Positions 17,786 through 26,619 of a stretch of 64,000 nucleotides of DNA are shown in pieces. Position 1 is the first letter of the stretch. Every line of letters starts with the position of its first letter. The stretch is from Vibrio spartinae (GTDB lineage Bacteria; Pseudomonadota; Gammaproteobacteria; Enterobacterales; Vibrionaceae). Location of the stretch: positions 3,029,001-3,093,000 of the forward strand of contig NZ_AP024907.1 of NCBI RefSeq assembly GCF_024347135.1, given 5' to 3'. The translations under genes were made by a program, and so were the position numbers. Under the pieces are notes generated by a model. It worked only from the letters and a program-made list of their open reading frames with translations, searched no databases and had not been told where the DNA came from.

Positions 17786-20134
17786 ATGCAAAAAACAGAA
17801 ATTAGATCTATCGCGGAAAAATTAATTCCAGCTTATAAGTCAGAGGATTTTGAAAAAATTCTGTCACAGATGACGGAAGGTGAACAGCCCTCTGTCAAAT
17901 TACTTGTAAAAATGGAGCTGAATCGAGTCATGGGCCCTTGCACCAAGATCGTCGATCTCCGTGGACGTGTTCAGGGTGAATGTCGAGAATATCTCCTTAA
18001 TGGCCTGCATCACTGGCTCGATGACGTCGCTTTCAATGACTATTACAAATATATCAAAAAATTTGGCGGTTATACCGAAGGTGTATGGGAAGCACTTTAT
18101 AATACCCGTAATAATTTTCGGATTATGAAAGAGAGAAATGCCGACAACCAACCCAGCCTTACCGATTCAGAGAGTCCTTTTGAAGTAGAAACAATTCAAT
18201 TAGGCTACGATCTGAAGCGCAGAGAAAACCGGATGAAGCTAGCTTCACAGGTTGATATCATGTTATCAAATGGGCAGCCGATTGTTGCTGTTACACTCGA
18301 TTTCTCTCCTTCTGGGGCAAAAATCAAAGTGCCTGCGGCATTTGATTATAAACTGGGAGAAAGCATCCAGCTTCATTTCTTGGAACTTGAGCAAAAACAC
18401 CCGCACCTTGAAGGCCTCCAATCGCCAATCGAGTATCGTATACTCGGTATCGATGAATCTCTTGAAAATGATGCGGTAAAGTTTCTTCGGCTGATCAAAC
18501 TGACTGAAACACAGGTAATCGAGCAAGTTATTCAAGAGCACCTGTTCAATGAAACTCAGAAAGCGCGCCATGATAATCAAGATAAAATCATGCGGGCCAG
18601 AACCCGAGCCTACGAACATACATTTCTGAAGCATGCTTGCCAGCTCCCGGTGTTTTTTGAAGGCGATGAGCTCAAAGTTGTTCTTTTGACCGAAAGCAAC
18701 CACAATATCTGGCAGTATTGGCATGATGAAAGAAATCAGCAATCGCTGGGCAATCTGTTTAACCAGCAACGAATGTCGCTGCTTGCAAAACAAGGTGTGA
18801 GCGTAAGTAGTAATACTCTCTATACCTTTAAACATGACTATCAAGAAAAATGTTTGTTTTTTTCCATGATGAAGTCAGAAACGACTCCCGAATTGCGCAA
18901 ATTATTTTGGCACATTGGTGCAAAAAAGGAATCGTGGCGAGCTTTCCGAGTTTCAATGTTTGAGCTCAGCGCTCAGGAACGGGAAAGTCTTACCACAGAA
19001 TCACCGGAGCTGACGAAGCACCTTTCATCACTGACTCACTGTGGAATATTGCAAGAAATCGGTAATCCAGAAACCGCTGCAGATTACCTGCTGGTCGATA
19101 AACCGAAAATGGCCAGCAGTGAATTAAATATTTTCCGTCACCCAAGAAAAGTGAATGGTTATCCTATTTCAATCTTCTTTGATGCCCGCTCTCAGCGCAA
19201 GGAGCCCCGCTATCGGCTGAGCTCTCCGGTCTCAATCGAAACCGCTCAAGGCGATGTCATCAGCGGTAAAACCATTGATCTGTCCAAACGGGGCGTTTAC
19301 ATCACCCTTGAAACTCCCGTTGTCCTGAAGGTCGGGGATCCGATCAATGTCGATTTTATTGAACTCAAACTCTATAACAAGAAATTACCGCTGGCTCAGG
19401 TCCCCTATCAAGTCGCCCGAATCACACCAAATGGTCAGCGTATTCAGCTCTCCATTCAAGAAGATAGTCAAACTATAAAAATCATTCGTTTTTTCAGCCG
19501 CTTAATTGAAAGTAACCGAGATAAGTTAATCGAAAATGACGAAATACGCCCCTCCTTAGCACTACTTGAGGGGCTGCATCATATTCTCTTGGATAAGATT
19601 GTCTGCTCACCGATTTTTGTCGAACGACAGGGCGCTTATCTCAAAACCACAGCAATTGGGGTCCGTAGTCCACTCGCATCCTATCAGGTGTTGCTGGCAA
19701 AACTCGGGCATAGGGAAGGCTATATGTCTCTAGATCCGATTTTCAAAGGACATAGTAATACCCTGATCGCGCAACCAATGAAACATGTTGACGGCGCACA
19801 ACCTCACCATTTTGATATTTATTTCTCCGTCAAGAAATTCGGGAGTCGGATTCAGTCGATTGAAACGCGCTTGTTATCTGATTTTACAACCACCCAAGAA
19901 CGAATCTCCTTCATTCAGGAATCATTAGTGATGGGTGATATTTATATTCTCAGGTATTGTGCAATCGCGGTATTCCATCCAGTGGCAACATTACTACGTT
20001 CCGATCTGGATGAGTTGTCACTGATTAGTATCCATCATGCCAAAACCATCGAAAAATCGATTGCTTCGATCGTCGGTTATGGTGAATTTTTTGATATTAC
20101 CGAAGAAGTGCTACTCCGTCTGGAAGTCAACTAA
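17786..20134 (+). CDS. Large protein with two PilZ (c-di-GMP-binding) domains
   Basis: A 782-residue protein that I recognise as the Vibrio double-PilZ protein (PlzD-like). First PilZ: RRENR (R145/R149) and DFSPSG (D172/G177). Second PilZ: RKEPR (R471/R475) and DLSKRG about 28 residues on. Both have the RxxxR and DxSxxG signatures needed to bind cyclic di-GMP. The N-terminal ~140 residues, the middle region and the ~200-residue C-terminus match no domain I can name. There is no signal peptide or obvious membrane segment. No clear ribosome-binding site precedes the ATG at 17786. It is divergent from radA and convergent with serB. Confidence 0.87.
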   Translation: MQKTEIRSIAEKLIPAYKSEDFEKILSQMTEGEQPSVKLLVKMELNRVMGPCTKIVDLRGRVQGECREYLLNGLHHWLDDVAFNDYYKYIKKFGGYTEGVWEALYNTRNNFRIMKERNADNQPSLTDSESPFEVETIQLGYDLKRRENRMKLASQVDIMLSNGQPIVAVTLDFSPSGAKIKVPAAFDYKLGESIQLHFLELEQKHPHLEGLQSPIEYRILGIDESLENDAVKFLRLIKLTETQVIEQVIQEHLFNETQKARHDNQDKIMRARTRAYEHTFLKHACQLPVFFEGDELKVVLLTESNHNIWQYWHDERNQQSLGNLFNQQRMSLLAKQGVSVSSNTLYTFKHDYQEKCLFFSMMKSETTPELRKLFWHIGAKKESWRAFRVSMFELSAQERESLTTESPELTKHLSSLTHCGILQEIGNPETAADYLLVDKPKMASSELNIFRHPRKVNGYPISIFFDARSQRKEPRYRLSSPVSIETAQGDVISGKTIDLSKRGVYITLETPVVLKVGDPINVDFIELKLYNKKLPLAQVPYQVARITPNGQRIQLSIQEDSQTIKIIRFFSRLIESNRDKLIENDEIRPSLALLEGLHHILLDKIVCSPIFVERQGAYLKTTAIGVRSPLASYQVLLAKLGHREGYMSLDPIFKGHSNTLIAQPMKHVDGAQPHHFDIYFSVKKFGSRIQSIETRLLSDFTTTQERISFIQESLVMGDIYILRYCAIAVFHPVATLLRSDLDELSLISIHHAKTIEKSIASIVGYGEFFDITEEVLLRLEVN

Positions 20135-20152
20135 TTCAGCATTGGAAGGGGC

Positions 20153-20223
20153 GCAAGATACGAGTACTATTCGTATCTTGCCGCTCATAAAGACGGTAAT
20201 ACGCTTGATTAAGACTGTAATAC
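20153..20223. repeat. Short inverted repeat plus tandem 20/21-base repeat at the serB 3' end
   Basis: A perfect 11-bp inverted repeat GCAAGATACGA (20153-20163) / TCGTATCTTGC (20171-20181) is followed directly by two adjacent related units, 20183-20202 and 20203-20223, that share AGAC(G/T)GTAATAC. The serB stop codon lies inside the second unit. No T run follows, so a plain terminator is less likely than a small interspersed repeat. Confidence 0.6.
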
Positions 20224-21150
20224 CAAACTTGCTGATAAAATACAGAGGATGCCGCCCAACTGCGCATAGCGAATCGCCGACTGAGCCTGAGCTTCGACTT
20301 TCGGTTTCGCATGGAACGCAATTCCCAATCCGGCAGCATCCATCATCACCAAATCATTGGCACCATCACCAACCGCAACTGTATTGGCTGATTGAAGACC
20401 ATACTGCGTCGTCAGACTGCGTAAAATGTCGGCTTTGGTCTGCGCAGAAACAACCTCACCTAACACCTCACCCGTCAGTTGACCATCGACAATTTCCAGT
20501 ACATTAGACTGCGCGAAATCCAGCGCAAGCATCTCTTGCAGGTAATCAGAGAAATAAGTAAACCCACCGGACGCAATCGCGGTTCGCCAACCGAAATCTT
20601 TTAATGCCGAGATCAACTCGCGTAATTCCGGCATCAAAGGGAGAACCGCCCGAACCTGTGCGAGAATATTCGCATCCGCACCGGTTAACTGAGCAACACG
20701 CTGACGGAGACTCTGCTCAAAATCAAGCTCTCCCTGCATTGCTCGCTCTGTGACTGCTGAGACTTCTGTTCCAACCCCGGCCAGTTTGGCGATCTCATCA
20801 ATGCATTCAATCTGAATGGCTGTCGAGTCCATATCCATGAGTAACAAACCCGGTTGACTTAAATCGGGGAGCGCTTCGACACGGGCATAATCAACCTGCA
20901 ACTGTTGAAGGATCTTTTCATGAGAGATGGTTAAATCACTTGCCATTAAAGCGACATCATAGTGACCAACCCGCCAAATCCGATTGATCGGATTCAACAT
21001 GCCGGTTAATTCATCAAGCTGAGTAAAAAAATCAGGAGACAGGGAGGCACTGTATAAAATCCAGTTCGCCTGAACATTTTGTATCCGTTGCTGTAACTGT
21101 TCAGCGAGTGCCGTCTTTTGTGTGATTAACAATGTCTTTTGCGAGTTCAT
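20209..21150 (-). CDS. serB: Phosphoserine phosphatase SerB
   Basis: SerB dephosphorylates L-phosphoserine, the last step of serine synthesis. The 313-residue protein has the HAD-family nucleophile motif LLLMDMDSTAIQIE (~residue 103), ASGGFTYFSD (~193) and VGDGANDLVMMDAAGLGIA (~272), with an N-terminal region of ~90 residues as in E. coli SerB. The C-terminus (GGILCILSASLVLQS) ends like that of E. coli; its last codons fall in a short repeat. It is divergent from ytjB, an arrangement also found in E. coli. Confidence 0.95.
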   Translation of the reverse strand: MNSQKTLLITQKTALAEQLQQRIQNVQANWILYSASLSPDFFTQLDELTGMLNPINRIWRVGHYDVALMASDLTISHEKILQQLQVDYARVEALPDLSQPGLLLMDMDSTAIQIECIDEIAKLAGVGTEVSAVTERAMQGELDFEQSLRQRVAQLTGADANILAQVRAVLPLMPELRELISALKDFGWRTAIASGGFTYFSDYLQEMLALDFAQSNVLEIVDGQLTGEVLGEVVSAQTKADILRSLTTQYGLQSANTVAVGDGANDLVMMDAAGLGIAFHAKPKVEAQAQSAIRYAQLGGILCILSASLVLQS

Positions 21151-21252
21151 GAAATTTACCTGTAATGAAAGTAACCCGACGTTAACCTATTGCAATTTAA
21201 AAACGCAAGTATCAATATGACTTCTGATAAAAATTCTAGTGGTTAAGGTACG

Positions 21253-21864
21253 ATGAGTGGTTCCCTGTTCTCGCTACGTGTAGTTCTACGCATCATTGCA
21301 GTCCTCAGTGTTGTCATGATGTTTGTCTTTACCGCTGAAAACAGCGTGATGATCAGTAAAGGCAATGAGAAAATTCAGACTAATCAGCTGGAGACTCTGA
21401 CCAAACTATTGATCTCACAGGCCTCGCTCACGGCCAGTAGCTTTTTAGCGGAGCAGGATGAAGAGAAACTAAAATCTCTGACCAATCAACTGGCGCGTAA
21501 TCGATTAGTATTTGACGCAACGATTTATGATGCGGAAGGTGTGCAAATTGCCGCAAGCGACTCGGCACTCAGCGTGAGAGATGTCTTAGGTCTGGATACA
21601 CCGCTGAAAACAGCAAGCATTGGCAGGCAACAATTGGTTGAACCGGTGTTACACGATAACAACGTGATCGGTTTCATTCGCATTACTTTTGAAACGGGAA
21701 AAGTAACGGCTATATCTGATCACCATTACCGGAAAAGTGATCGTTATATGTATTTAATGATCTTGGCAAGCTTTACCAGCGGTATTCTGCTGACTCTATT
21801 ACTCGGTCGTCAAAAAAGACGCGCCCGTCAAGGTGAAAATTTACTGTTAAAAAATGCAGGGTGA
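21253..21864 (+). CDS. ytjB: YtjB/SMP-family membrane protein
   Basis: A 203-residue protein with an N-terminal membrane segment (residues ~10-28), a ~130-residue periplasmic part (with DATIYDAEGVQIAASDS) and a second membrane segment near 170-185 (MILASFTSGILLTLLLG) followed by a basic tail. This is the layout of the SMP/YtjB family that sits divergent to serB in enterics and vibrios. The function is not established. The ATG has a taagg site. The stop codon falls in the stem of the deoD terminator. Confidence 0.85.
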   Translation: MSGSLFSLRVVLRIIAVLSVVMMFVFTAENSVMISKGNEKIQTNQLETLTKLLISQASLTASSFLAEQDEEKLKSLTNQLARNRLVFDATIYDAEGVQIAASDSALSVRDVLGLDTPLKTASIGRQQLVEPVLHDNNVIGFIRITFETGKVTAISDHHYRKSDRYMYLMILASFTSGILLTLLLGRQKRRARQGENLLLKNAG

Positions 21865-21879
21865 CCACTGTCACCCTGC
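21846..21879 (-). terminator. deoD terminator overlapping the ytjB stop
   Basis: Perfect 9-bp stem GCAGGGTGA (21856-21864) / TCACCCTGC (21871-21879). On the minus strand a run of six T follows, so it ends the deoC-deoD message. Its arm contains the TGA stop of ytjB from the opposite strand. Confidence 0.83.
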
Positions 21880-21907
21880 CCGTTCAATCACTCAACAGAG
21901 TCAAGTC

Positions 21908-22627
21908 TTACTGCGCGTCACCAATCAATACGGATTCAAGCGCAATTTCAATCATATCGTTAAATGTCGTTTGACGCTCCTGAGCGGTAGTCTGTTCGCC
22001 AGTCTTGATATGATCGGATACGGTACAAATCGTTAGTGCTTTCGCACCATATTCAGCAGCAACACCATAAATACCGGCAGCTTCCATCTCTACACCGATA
22101 ATGCCGTATTTATCCATGACATCAAACATGTCTGGATCGGGTGTATAAAATAGCTCTGCTGAAAACAGGTTACCGACTTTCACATCGACACCGCGCGCTT
22201 TGGCGGCTTCTTCAGCCGCTTTCACCATCTGATAATCCGCAATAGCCGAAAAGTCATGATTTTTAAAGCGGATACGATTTACTTTTGAGTCGGTACAAGC
22301 CCCCATTCCGATGACCACATCACGGATATGAACATCTGAACGAACCGCCCCACAGCTACCAACCCGAATCACTTTCTTGACACCAAAATCTTTAATCAGC
22401 TCCGTGACATAAATAGAACAAGATGGAATGCCCATACCATGCCCCATCACAGAGATCTTCCGCCCTTTATACGTTCCGGTATAACCGAACATATTTCTCA
22501 CGTCGCAAACTTGTACGACATCATCTAAAAAGGTTTCAGCAATATATTTTGCTCTCAGTGGATCTCCCGGCATCAAGACGACATCGGCAAAATCTCCCAT
22601 TTCAGCATTAATATGTGGCGTAGCCAT
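21908..22627 (-). CDS. deoD: Purine-nucleoside phosphorylase DeoD
   Basis: DeoD cleaves purine (deoxy)nucleosides with phosphate to base and (deoxy)ribose-1-phosphate. The 239-residue length and motifs [18 protein letters not shown] (~residue 18), RVGSCGAVR (~87), [13 protein letters not shown] (~178) and TVSDH (~202, with the catalytic Asp) are typical. It follows deoC by 30 bases on the same strand, so they form a deoC-deoD operon. The genes deoA and deoB, which usually lie between these two, are absent here. Confidence 0.96.
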   Translation of the reverse strand: MATPHINAEMGDFADVVLMPGDPLRAKYIAETFLDDVVQVCDVRNMFGYTGTYKGRKISVMGHGMGIPSCSIYVTELIKDFGVKKVIRVGSCGAVRSDVHIRDVVIGMGACTDSKVNRIRFKNHDFSAIADYQMVKAAEEAAKARGVDVKVGNLFSAELFYTPDPDMFDVMDKYGIIGVEMEAAGIYGVAAEYGAKALTICTVSDHIKTGEQTTAQERQTTFNDMIEIALESVLIGDAQ

Positions 22628-22657
22628 TTTTTCTCCTTAACGAACGATCAGATCTGA

Positions 22658-23437
22658 TTAATATGAATCAGAATTTTGAGAAACTTCTGTGCCTTCCAAT
22701 GTTGCCAACAGAGCATTTAACAAACTGGATGCACCAAAACGGTAGTGGCGACTGTCGGCCCACGATTCACCCATTATTTCGTCAGCCATCGACAGGTAAA
22801 GCGCAGCATCTTGTGCAGTTCTTACGCCACCGGCTGGTTTAAAGCCAACTTGATCAGCAACACCCAGATCGCGGATCACTTCCAACATCATTCTGGCATA
22901 CGCAGGCGTTGCATTTTCTGCCACTTTCCCGGTTGATGTTTTAATAAAATCGGCACCCGCGCGAATCGCGATTTCAGAAGCTTGTTTAATCAGTGCTTCT
23001 GTTTTTAATTCACCCGTTTCAATAATCACTTTGAGCAGTACATCACCACCACAAGCCGTTTTACATTGTTTGACTAAGTCGAAACCAACCTGCTCATTCC
23101 CGCTCATTAAAGCACGGTAAGGAAAAACAACATCGACCTCATCCGCACCGTAAGCAACCGCTGCCCGGGTTTCTGCAACCGCAGATTCAATATCATCGCG
23201 TCCATGAGGGAAATTAGTGACCGTTGCGATCCTGATATCCGGTGTGCCTTGCTCTCGGAGCATTTTTTTAGCAATCGGAATAAAGCGAGGATAAATACAA
23301 ATAGCGGCAGTTGTTCCAAAAGTCGTCTTTGCACTCTGGCACAATGAAATCACTTTTTCTTCAGTATCATCGTCATTCAACGTGGTTAAATCCATTAAGG
23401 TTAACGCCCGTTGAGCAGCTGACTGTAATTCGTTCAT
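22658..23437 (-). CDS. deoC: Deoxyribose-phosphate aldolase DeoC
   Basis: DeoC splits 2-deoxyribose-5-phosphate into acetaldehyde and glyceraldehyde-3-phosphate. The 259-residue protein has D102, the Schiff-base lysine K166 (FIKTSTGK) and K200 ([10 protein letters not shown]), close to E. coli D102/K167/K201. The frame is open upstream to 23536, but the ATG at 23437 has a cggag site and gives the correct N-terminus ([17 protein letters not shown]). It is first in a deoC-deoD pair and follows the nupC terminator. Confidence 0.96.
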   Translation of the reverse strand: MNELQSAAQRALTLMDLTTLNDDDTEEKVISLCQSAKTTFGTTAAICIYPRFIPIAKKMLREQGTPDIRIATVTNFPHGRDDIESAVAETRAAVAYGADEVDVVFPYRALMSGNEQVGFDLVKQCKTACGGDVLLKVIIETGELKTEALIKQASEIAIRAGADFIKTSTGKVAENATPAYARMMLEVIRDLGVADQVGFKPAGGVRTAQDAALYLSMADEIMGESWADSRHYRFGASSLLNALLATLEGTEVSQNSDSY

Positions 23438-23554
23438 ACACCACTCCGTTTTAATAAACCATCTCAAATCGACATCCGACCATTTTATCTCACCAACAAG
23501 TCTGGGATATAGGAGAATAACCTCTCTATCAATCACGCAATCGGTTTGTATCTC

Positions 23555-23583
23555 ATTATATGATTGGCAATTAAAATCGTCAC
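23555..23583 (-). promoter_or_regulatory. Likely sigma-70 promoter of deoC-deoD
   Basis: On the minus strand, a perfect -10 TATAAT (23555-23560) stands 17 bases from GTGACG (23578-23583), which matches four of six -35 bases. Transcription would start about 110 bases before the deoC ATG. No clear CytR or CRP operator was found by eye. Confidence 0.5.
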
Positions 23584-23586
23584 AAA

Positions 23587-23619
23587 TAAAAAATGCCTCA
23601 AGGTATCACCCCTGAGGCA
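23587..23619 (-). terminator. nupC terminator
   Basis: Stem TGCCTCA (23594-23600) / TGAGGCA (23613-23619); on the minus strand the stem is followed by a T run (23587-23593). It separates nupC from deoC, so the two are not one simple transcript. Confidence 0.87.
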
Positions 23620-23649
23620 CATTTCATCATGAGTGTTCATCCACTCTCA

Positions 23650-24912
23650 CTAAAAAGAGAGGAAGAATCCGGCAATCGTTGCAGCCATCAGATTAGATAA
23701 TGTTCCAGCAATGACAGCCTTCACACCCATCCGGGCAATATCATGTCTCCGGGTCGGTGCAATGCCCCCCAAACCGCCTAACAAAATGGCAATTGAAGAT
23801 AAATTAGCAAAACCACATAGAGCAAAAGAGATAATTGCAGTTGTTTTCTCTGACATCACTTGCCCTGTCGCAGCAACAAGCTGAGCATGATCACCCATAT
23901 AAGGCACAAAGTTGGAATAAGCGACAAACTCATTCAACACAATTTTTTGCCCAATAAATGAACCGGCTGTTGTTGCTTCTGCCCAAGGAACACCAATGAT
24001 AAAGGCCAATGGCGAGAACAACCAGCCAAGAAGCAAATTCAAAGAAAGTTCAGGCATCCCGAACCAACCACCGATACCGCCAAGCATACCGTTGACCAAA
24101 GCAATCAAGCCGATAAATGCCAGTAACATTGCACCGATATTTAACGCCAGCTGCATCCCTGTCGATGCACCACTTGCTGCGGCATCAATCAAGTTCGATG
24201 GTTTGTCATTGCCTTCGTCAAAATCCGTCATTTCCTGACTATCTGGCGTTTCGGTTTCTGGTTTCATAAGTTTCGCAAACAGTAAACCACCGGGTGCGGC
24301 CATAAAAGATGCAGCAACCAGAAACTCCAAACGAACCCCCATCGCAGCGTATCCGGCAAGTACGCTGCCCGCAATCGAAGCTAAACCACCACACATGATG
24401 GCAAATAGCTCAGACTGTGTCATTTTCGATACGTAAGGACGCACCACTAATGGTGCCTCGGTTTGCCCGACGAAGATGTTTGCAGCCGCAGACATGGATT
24501 CCGCACGAGATGTCCCCAATGCTTTCTGCAACGCACCACCAATGATTTTAATGGCAACCGGCATAACACCGATGTAGTACAGCACCGCAATCAGAGAGCA
24601 GAAGAACACAACAGCCGGGAGCACTTGAAACGCGAAGATGAAACCTAATCCATCAACCGAAAAGTTCACTAAGCTGCCGAACAAGAACCCTGTGCCGTCC
24701 TTGCCGTAATTAATGACGTTCTGCACACCAGCGGTTAATCCCGCCAGAAGATCGCGTCCCCAAGGGTTATAAAGAATAAAACCACCTAATAAAAATTGGA
24801 TGGCAAAAGCACCGCCAACCGTTCTAAAATTGATCGCTTTACGATTATCTGAAAGCAGAAAGGCAATTCCAATGAGAACAACCATTCCCACTAAGCTCAT
24901 AAACAAGCCCAT
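23650..24912 (-). CDS. nupC: NupC-family nucleoside/proton (or sodium) symporter
   Basis: A 420-residue concentrative nucleoside transporter of the inner membrane. Hydrophobic segments run through the whole length; conserved stretches include [20 protein letters not shown] (~residue 145), [13 protein letters not shown] (~330) and [20 protein letters not shown] (~372), typical of the CNT family. The ATG is preceded by aagga. Upstream of deoC-deoD, it supplies nucleosides for the phosphorylase and aldolase. A hydrophilic, acidic loop lies near residues 220-240. Confidence 0.93.
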   Translation of the reverse strand: MGLFMSLVGMVVLIGIAFLLSDNRKAINFRTVGGAFAIQFLLGGFILYNPWGRDLLAGLTAGVQNVINYGKDGTGFLFGSLVNFSVDGLGFIFAFQVLPAVVFFCSLIAVLYYIGVMPVAIKIIGGALQKALGTSRAESMSAAANIFVGQTEAPLVVRPYVSKMTQSELFAIMCGGLASIAGSVLAGYAAMGVRLEFLVAASFMAAPGGLLFAKLMKPETETPDSQEMTDFDEGNDKPSNLIDAAASGASTGMQLALNIGAMLLAFIGLIALVNGMLGGIGGWFGMPELSLNLLLGWLFSPLAFIIGVPWAEATTAGSFIGQKIVLNEFVAYSNFVPYMGDHAQLVAATGQVMSEKTTAIISFALCGFANLSSIAILLGGLGGIAPTRRHDIARMGVKAVIAGTLSNLMAATIAGFFLSF

Positions 24913-24973
24913 AGTTTATGAATCCTTATATGTGAATTATTCGTTTGAGTGGAGGAAGACGTTTCGGTGGCGG

Positions 24974-25001
24974 ATTATACGATGCCCCAAACCAAAAGCA
25001 A
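24974..25001 (-). promoter_or_regulatory. Likely sigma-70 promoter of nupC
   Basis: On the minus strand a perfect -10 TATAAT (24974-24979) and a -35 TTGCTT (24996-25001) are spaced by 16 bases, about 60 bases before the nupC ATG. Confidence 0.55.
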
Positions 25002-25660
25002 TTACGGGTCACACATTTATCCACAAAAGAAAAATCATTCACCACAATTATTGATGCTAATCACAAAAACTGCCAAACCAAAAACCATTCAACGTCATCA
25101 GTTAACAAAAAGTCAACATCAAGCAAACAAGGTTATATGCAATAGACATACAATACGACAATTTGCAGATATCAAACGATTGCACCAAAAAATAGAATCA
25201 GTCAGCAAAAATAACCATATCAGATAAACCATTCGAGAATTTTGTGGCATATCAAATATTACATTATATAGAAATATCAACTATTTGATGTTGAATGTTC
25301 TTGCCCTTGAAACTGCACCAAAATGAAACAAAATTAATTAAATTACAAAAATAAACGATATGAGTAGCAAAAAATCACATCTTTTATGATAAAACATGCC
25401 GATTTTAACAAAAAATAAACACAAACAGTTAAATACCACATTAAACGTCAATAAAAACGTGATCTACATTAAAAAGCCATTCTTTTACTGACTCAATCGA
25501 TAGGCTCATCGTCTACCTATTGATGTATTTATAAATGCATTCAGTGAATATGTTGATATTAAAGGTAGACCAAGAATGGTCTTTCAATAACGGGATATAG
25601 AAATATAAAAGAGAAAAATGAAGGGGCTTATCGCTCAATAAGAAGTATGTTTTAAACCAG
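25002..25660. other. Long AT-rich intergenic region with inverted repeats
   Basis: About 660 bases between the nupC promoter and the tatD stop with no supported gene. It is very A/T rich. Near its right end lie a perfect 8-bp inverted repeat GTCTACCT (25511-25518) / AGGTAGAC (25563-25570), an overlapping hairpin AGACCA/TGGTCT (25567-25582), and an imperfect pair ATCGATAGG/CCTATTGAT around 25496-25524. An open frame at 24949-25227 on the plus strand has low-complexity composition and no homology that I recognise. Confidence 0.55.
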
Positions 25661-26488
25661 TCAGTCCGCGTCAAGGCCAAAGATCTGATGGCTGTTCAGC
25701 CATAAGCGCTCGGCAATATCTGTGACTGCACACGCCCTCAGCTGCGCCAAAGCTTGCAAAACCAGTGGTAAATATTTGGGGTGATTTGACTGCCCCTGTA
25801 ATCCGCACAATGGCATATCCGGAGCATCTGTTTCTAGCACCAAAGCCTCTATCGGAAGCTGAGCAACAGCTCGGCGCGTCTTGGCTGCCCTTGAATAGGT
25901 AATCACGCCACCAATGCCGATTTTAAATCCCAGTTGAATAAATGCCTGCGCTTGCTGTTCACTGCCTGAAAAGGCATGTAATACACCACCACGGGTAAAT
26001 TGATGGTATTTGATCAACTGTAACAAGCGAGACTGCGTCTTACGACTATGGAGAATCACCGGTAATCCGGCATTCTGGGCGATACTCAGTTGAGCAATAA
26101 AGATCGCTTCCTGAAGCGCCGGCGGAACATCGACAACGGCATCCAATCCACACTCTCCGATTGCAACACAGTTTTCATCAGAAGCGGCCAAACGCGCTTC
26201 TAAAAACCGCATGCGTTCAGAGCAGCTCATTTCAGCGCAATCGGTATTTAAAAAATAAGGGTGGAAGCCAAGGGCATAGAAGCATTGCTGCGGTGCGGTG
26301 ATCGTCAGTTCTTGCACCGCATCCCAGTTACTGATCCCCACCGCAGGAATCAGCAGCCGTGAAACACCGGCATCAGAAGCCTGCTGCCAGTGTAACGTGC
26401 TCTCAGACTGAAAGGGCTCAAAATCAAAGTGACAATGCGTATCAAACAATCGCGGCTTAACGATCTTGGCTATGTTCTTGCTTTGCAT
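25661..26488 (-). CDS. TatD-family metal-dependent hydrolase (YjjV-like)
   Basis: A 275-residue TatD-family deoxyribonuclease-like hydrolase. Metal ligands are visible: FDTHCHFDF near the N-terminus, GECGLD (~residue 110), HSRKTQ, LHAFSGS and ETDAPDMP (~220). It resembles YjjV more than TatD itself. I place the start at ATG 26488; a GTG at 26515 in the same frame is possible. Both overlap the upstream 47-residue gene, so translation is probably coupled. It is last in yaaA - small gene - tatD. Confidence 0.87.
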   Translation of the reverse strand: MQSKNIAKIVKPRLFDTHCHFDFEPFQSESTLHWQQASDAGVSRLLIPAVGISNWDAVQELTITAPQQCFYALGFHPYFLNTDCAEMSCSERMRFLEARLAASDENCVAIGECGLDAVVDVPPALQEAIFIAQLSIAQNAGLPVILHSRKTQSRLLQLIKYHQFTRGGVLHAFSGSEQQAQAFIQLGFKIGIGGVITYSRAAKTRRAVAQLPIEALVLETDAPDMPLCGLQGQSNHPKYLPLVLQALAQLRACAVTDIAERLWLNSHQIFGLDAD

Positions 26489-26600
26489 CGGTCGTTTCAC
26501 TCCGATAAGGGACACAACTTCGTTTTTGTGCCGGTGTTAAGCCCATACGCAGACACCAGCTATCGTAACGTGCCAGACAACGTTTCAACCAACACCACAT
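26457..26600 (-). CDS. 47-residue DUF5363-like small protein
   Basis: A small gene with a strong Shine-Dalgarno (ggagg, 8-9 bases before the ATG at 26600). The product starts MWCWLKRCLARYDSWCLRMG and contains LTPAQKRSCVPYR; it is rich in Cys, Trp and Arg at the N-terminus and charged at the C-terminus. I recall a family of such small proteins (DUF5363) in this position in vibrios. It begins 19 bases after the yaaA stop and overlaps the start of tatD, so it is within an operon. No function is known to me. Confidence 0.75.
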   Translation of the reverse strand: MWCWLKRCLARYDSWCLRMGLTPAQKRSCVPYRSETTDAKQEHSQDR

Positions 26601-26619
26601 CAGTCAATCCTCCGAACAA

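Noticed and set aside
24949..25227. A 92-codon frame divergent from nupC
   Set aside because: It starts at a GTG without proper site spacing, has Lys/His/Asn/Gln-rich low-complexity composition expected of A/T-rich noise, covers the nupC promoter, and matches nothing I know.
25618..25641. Seven-codon ATG frame after the inverted repeats upstream of tatD
   Set aside because: Too short and without a good initiation site; chance is the simplest explanation.
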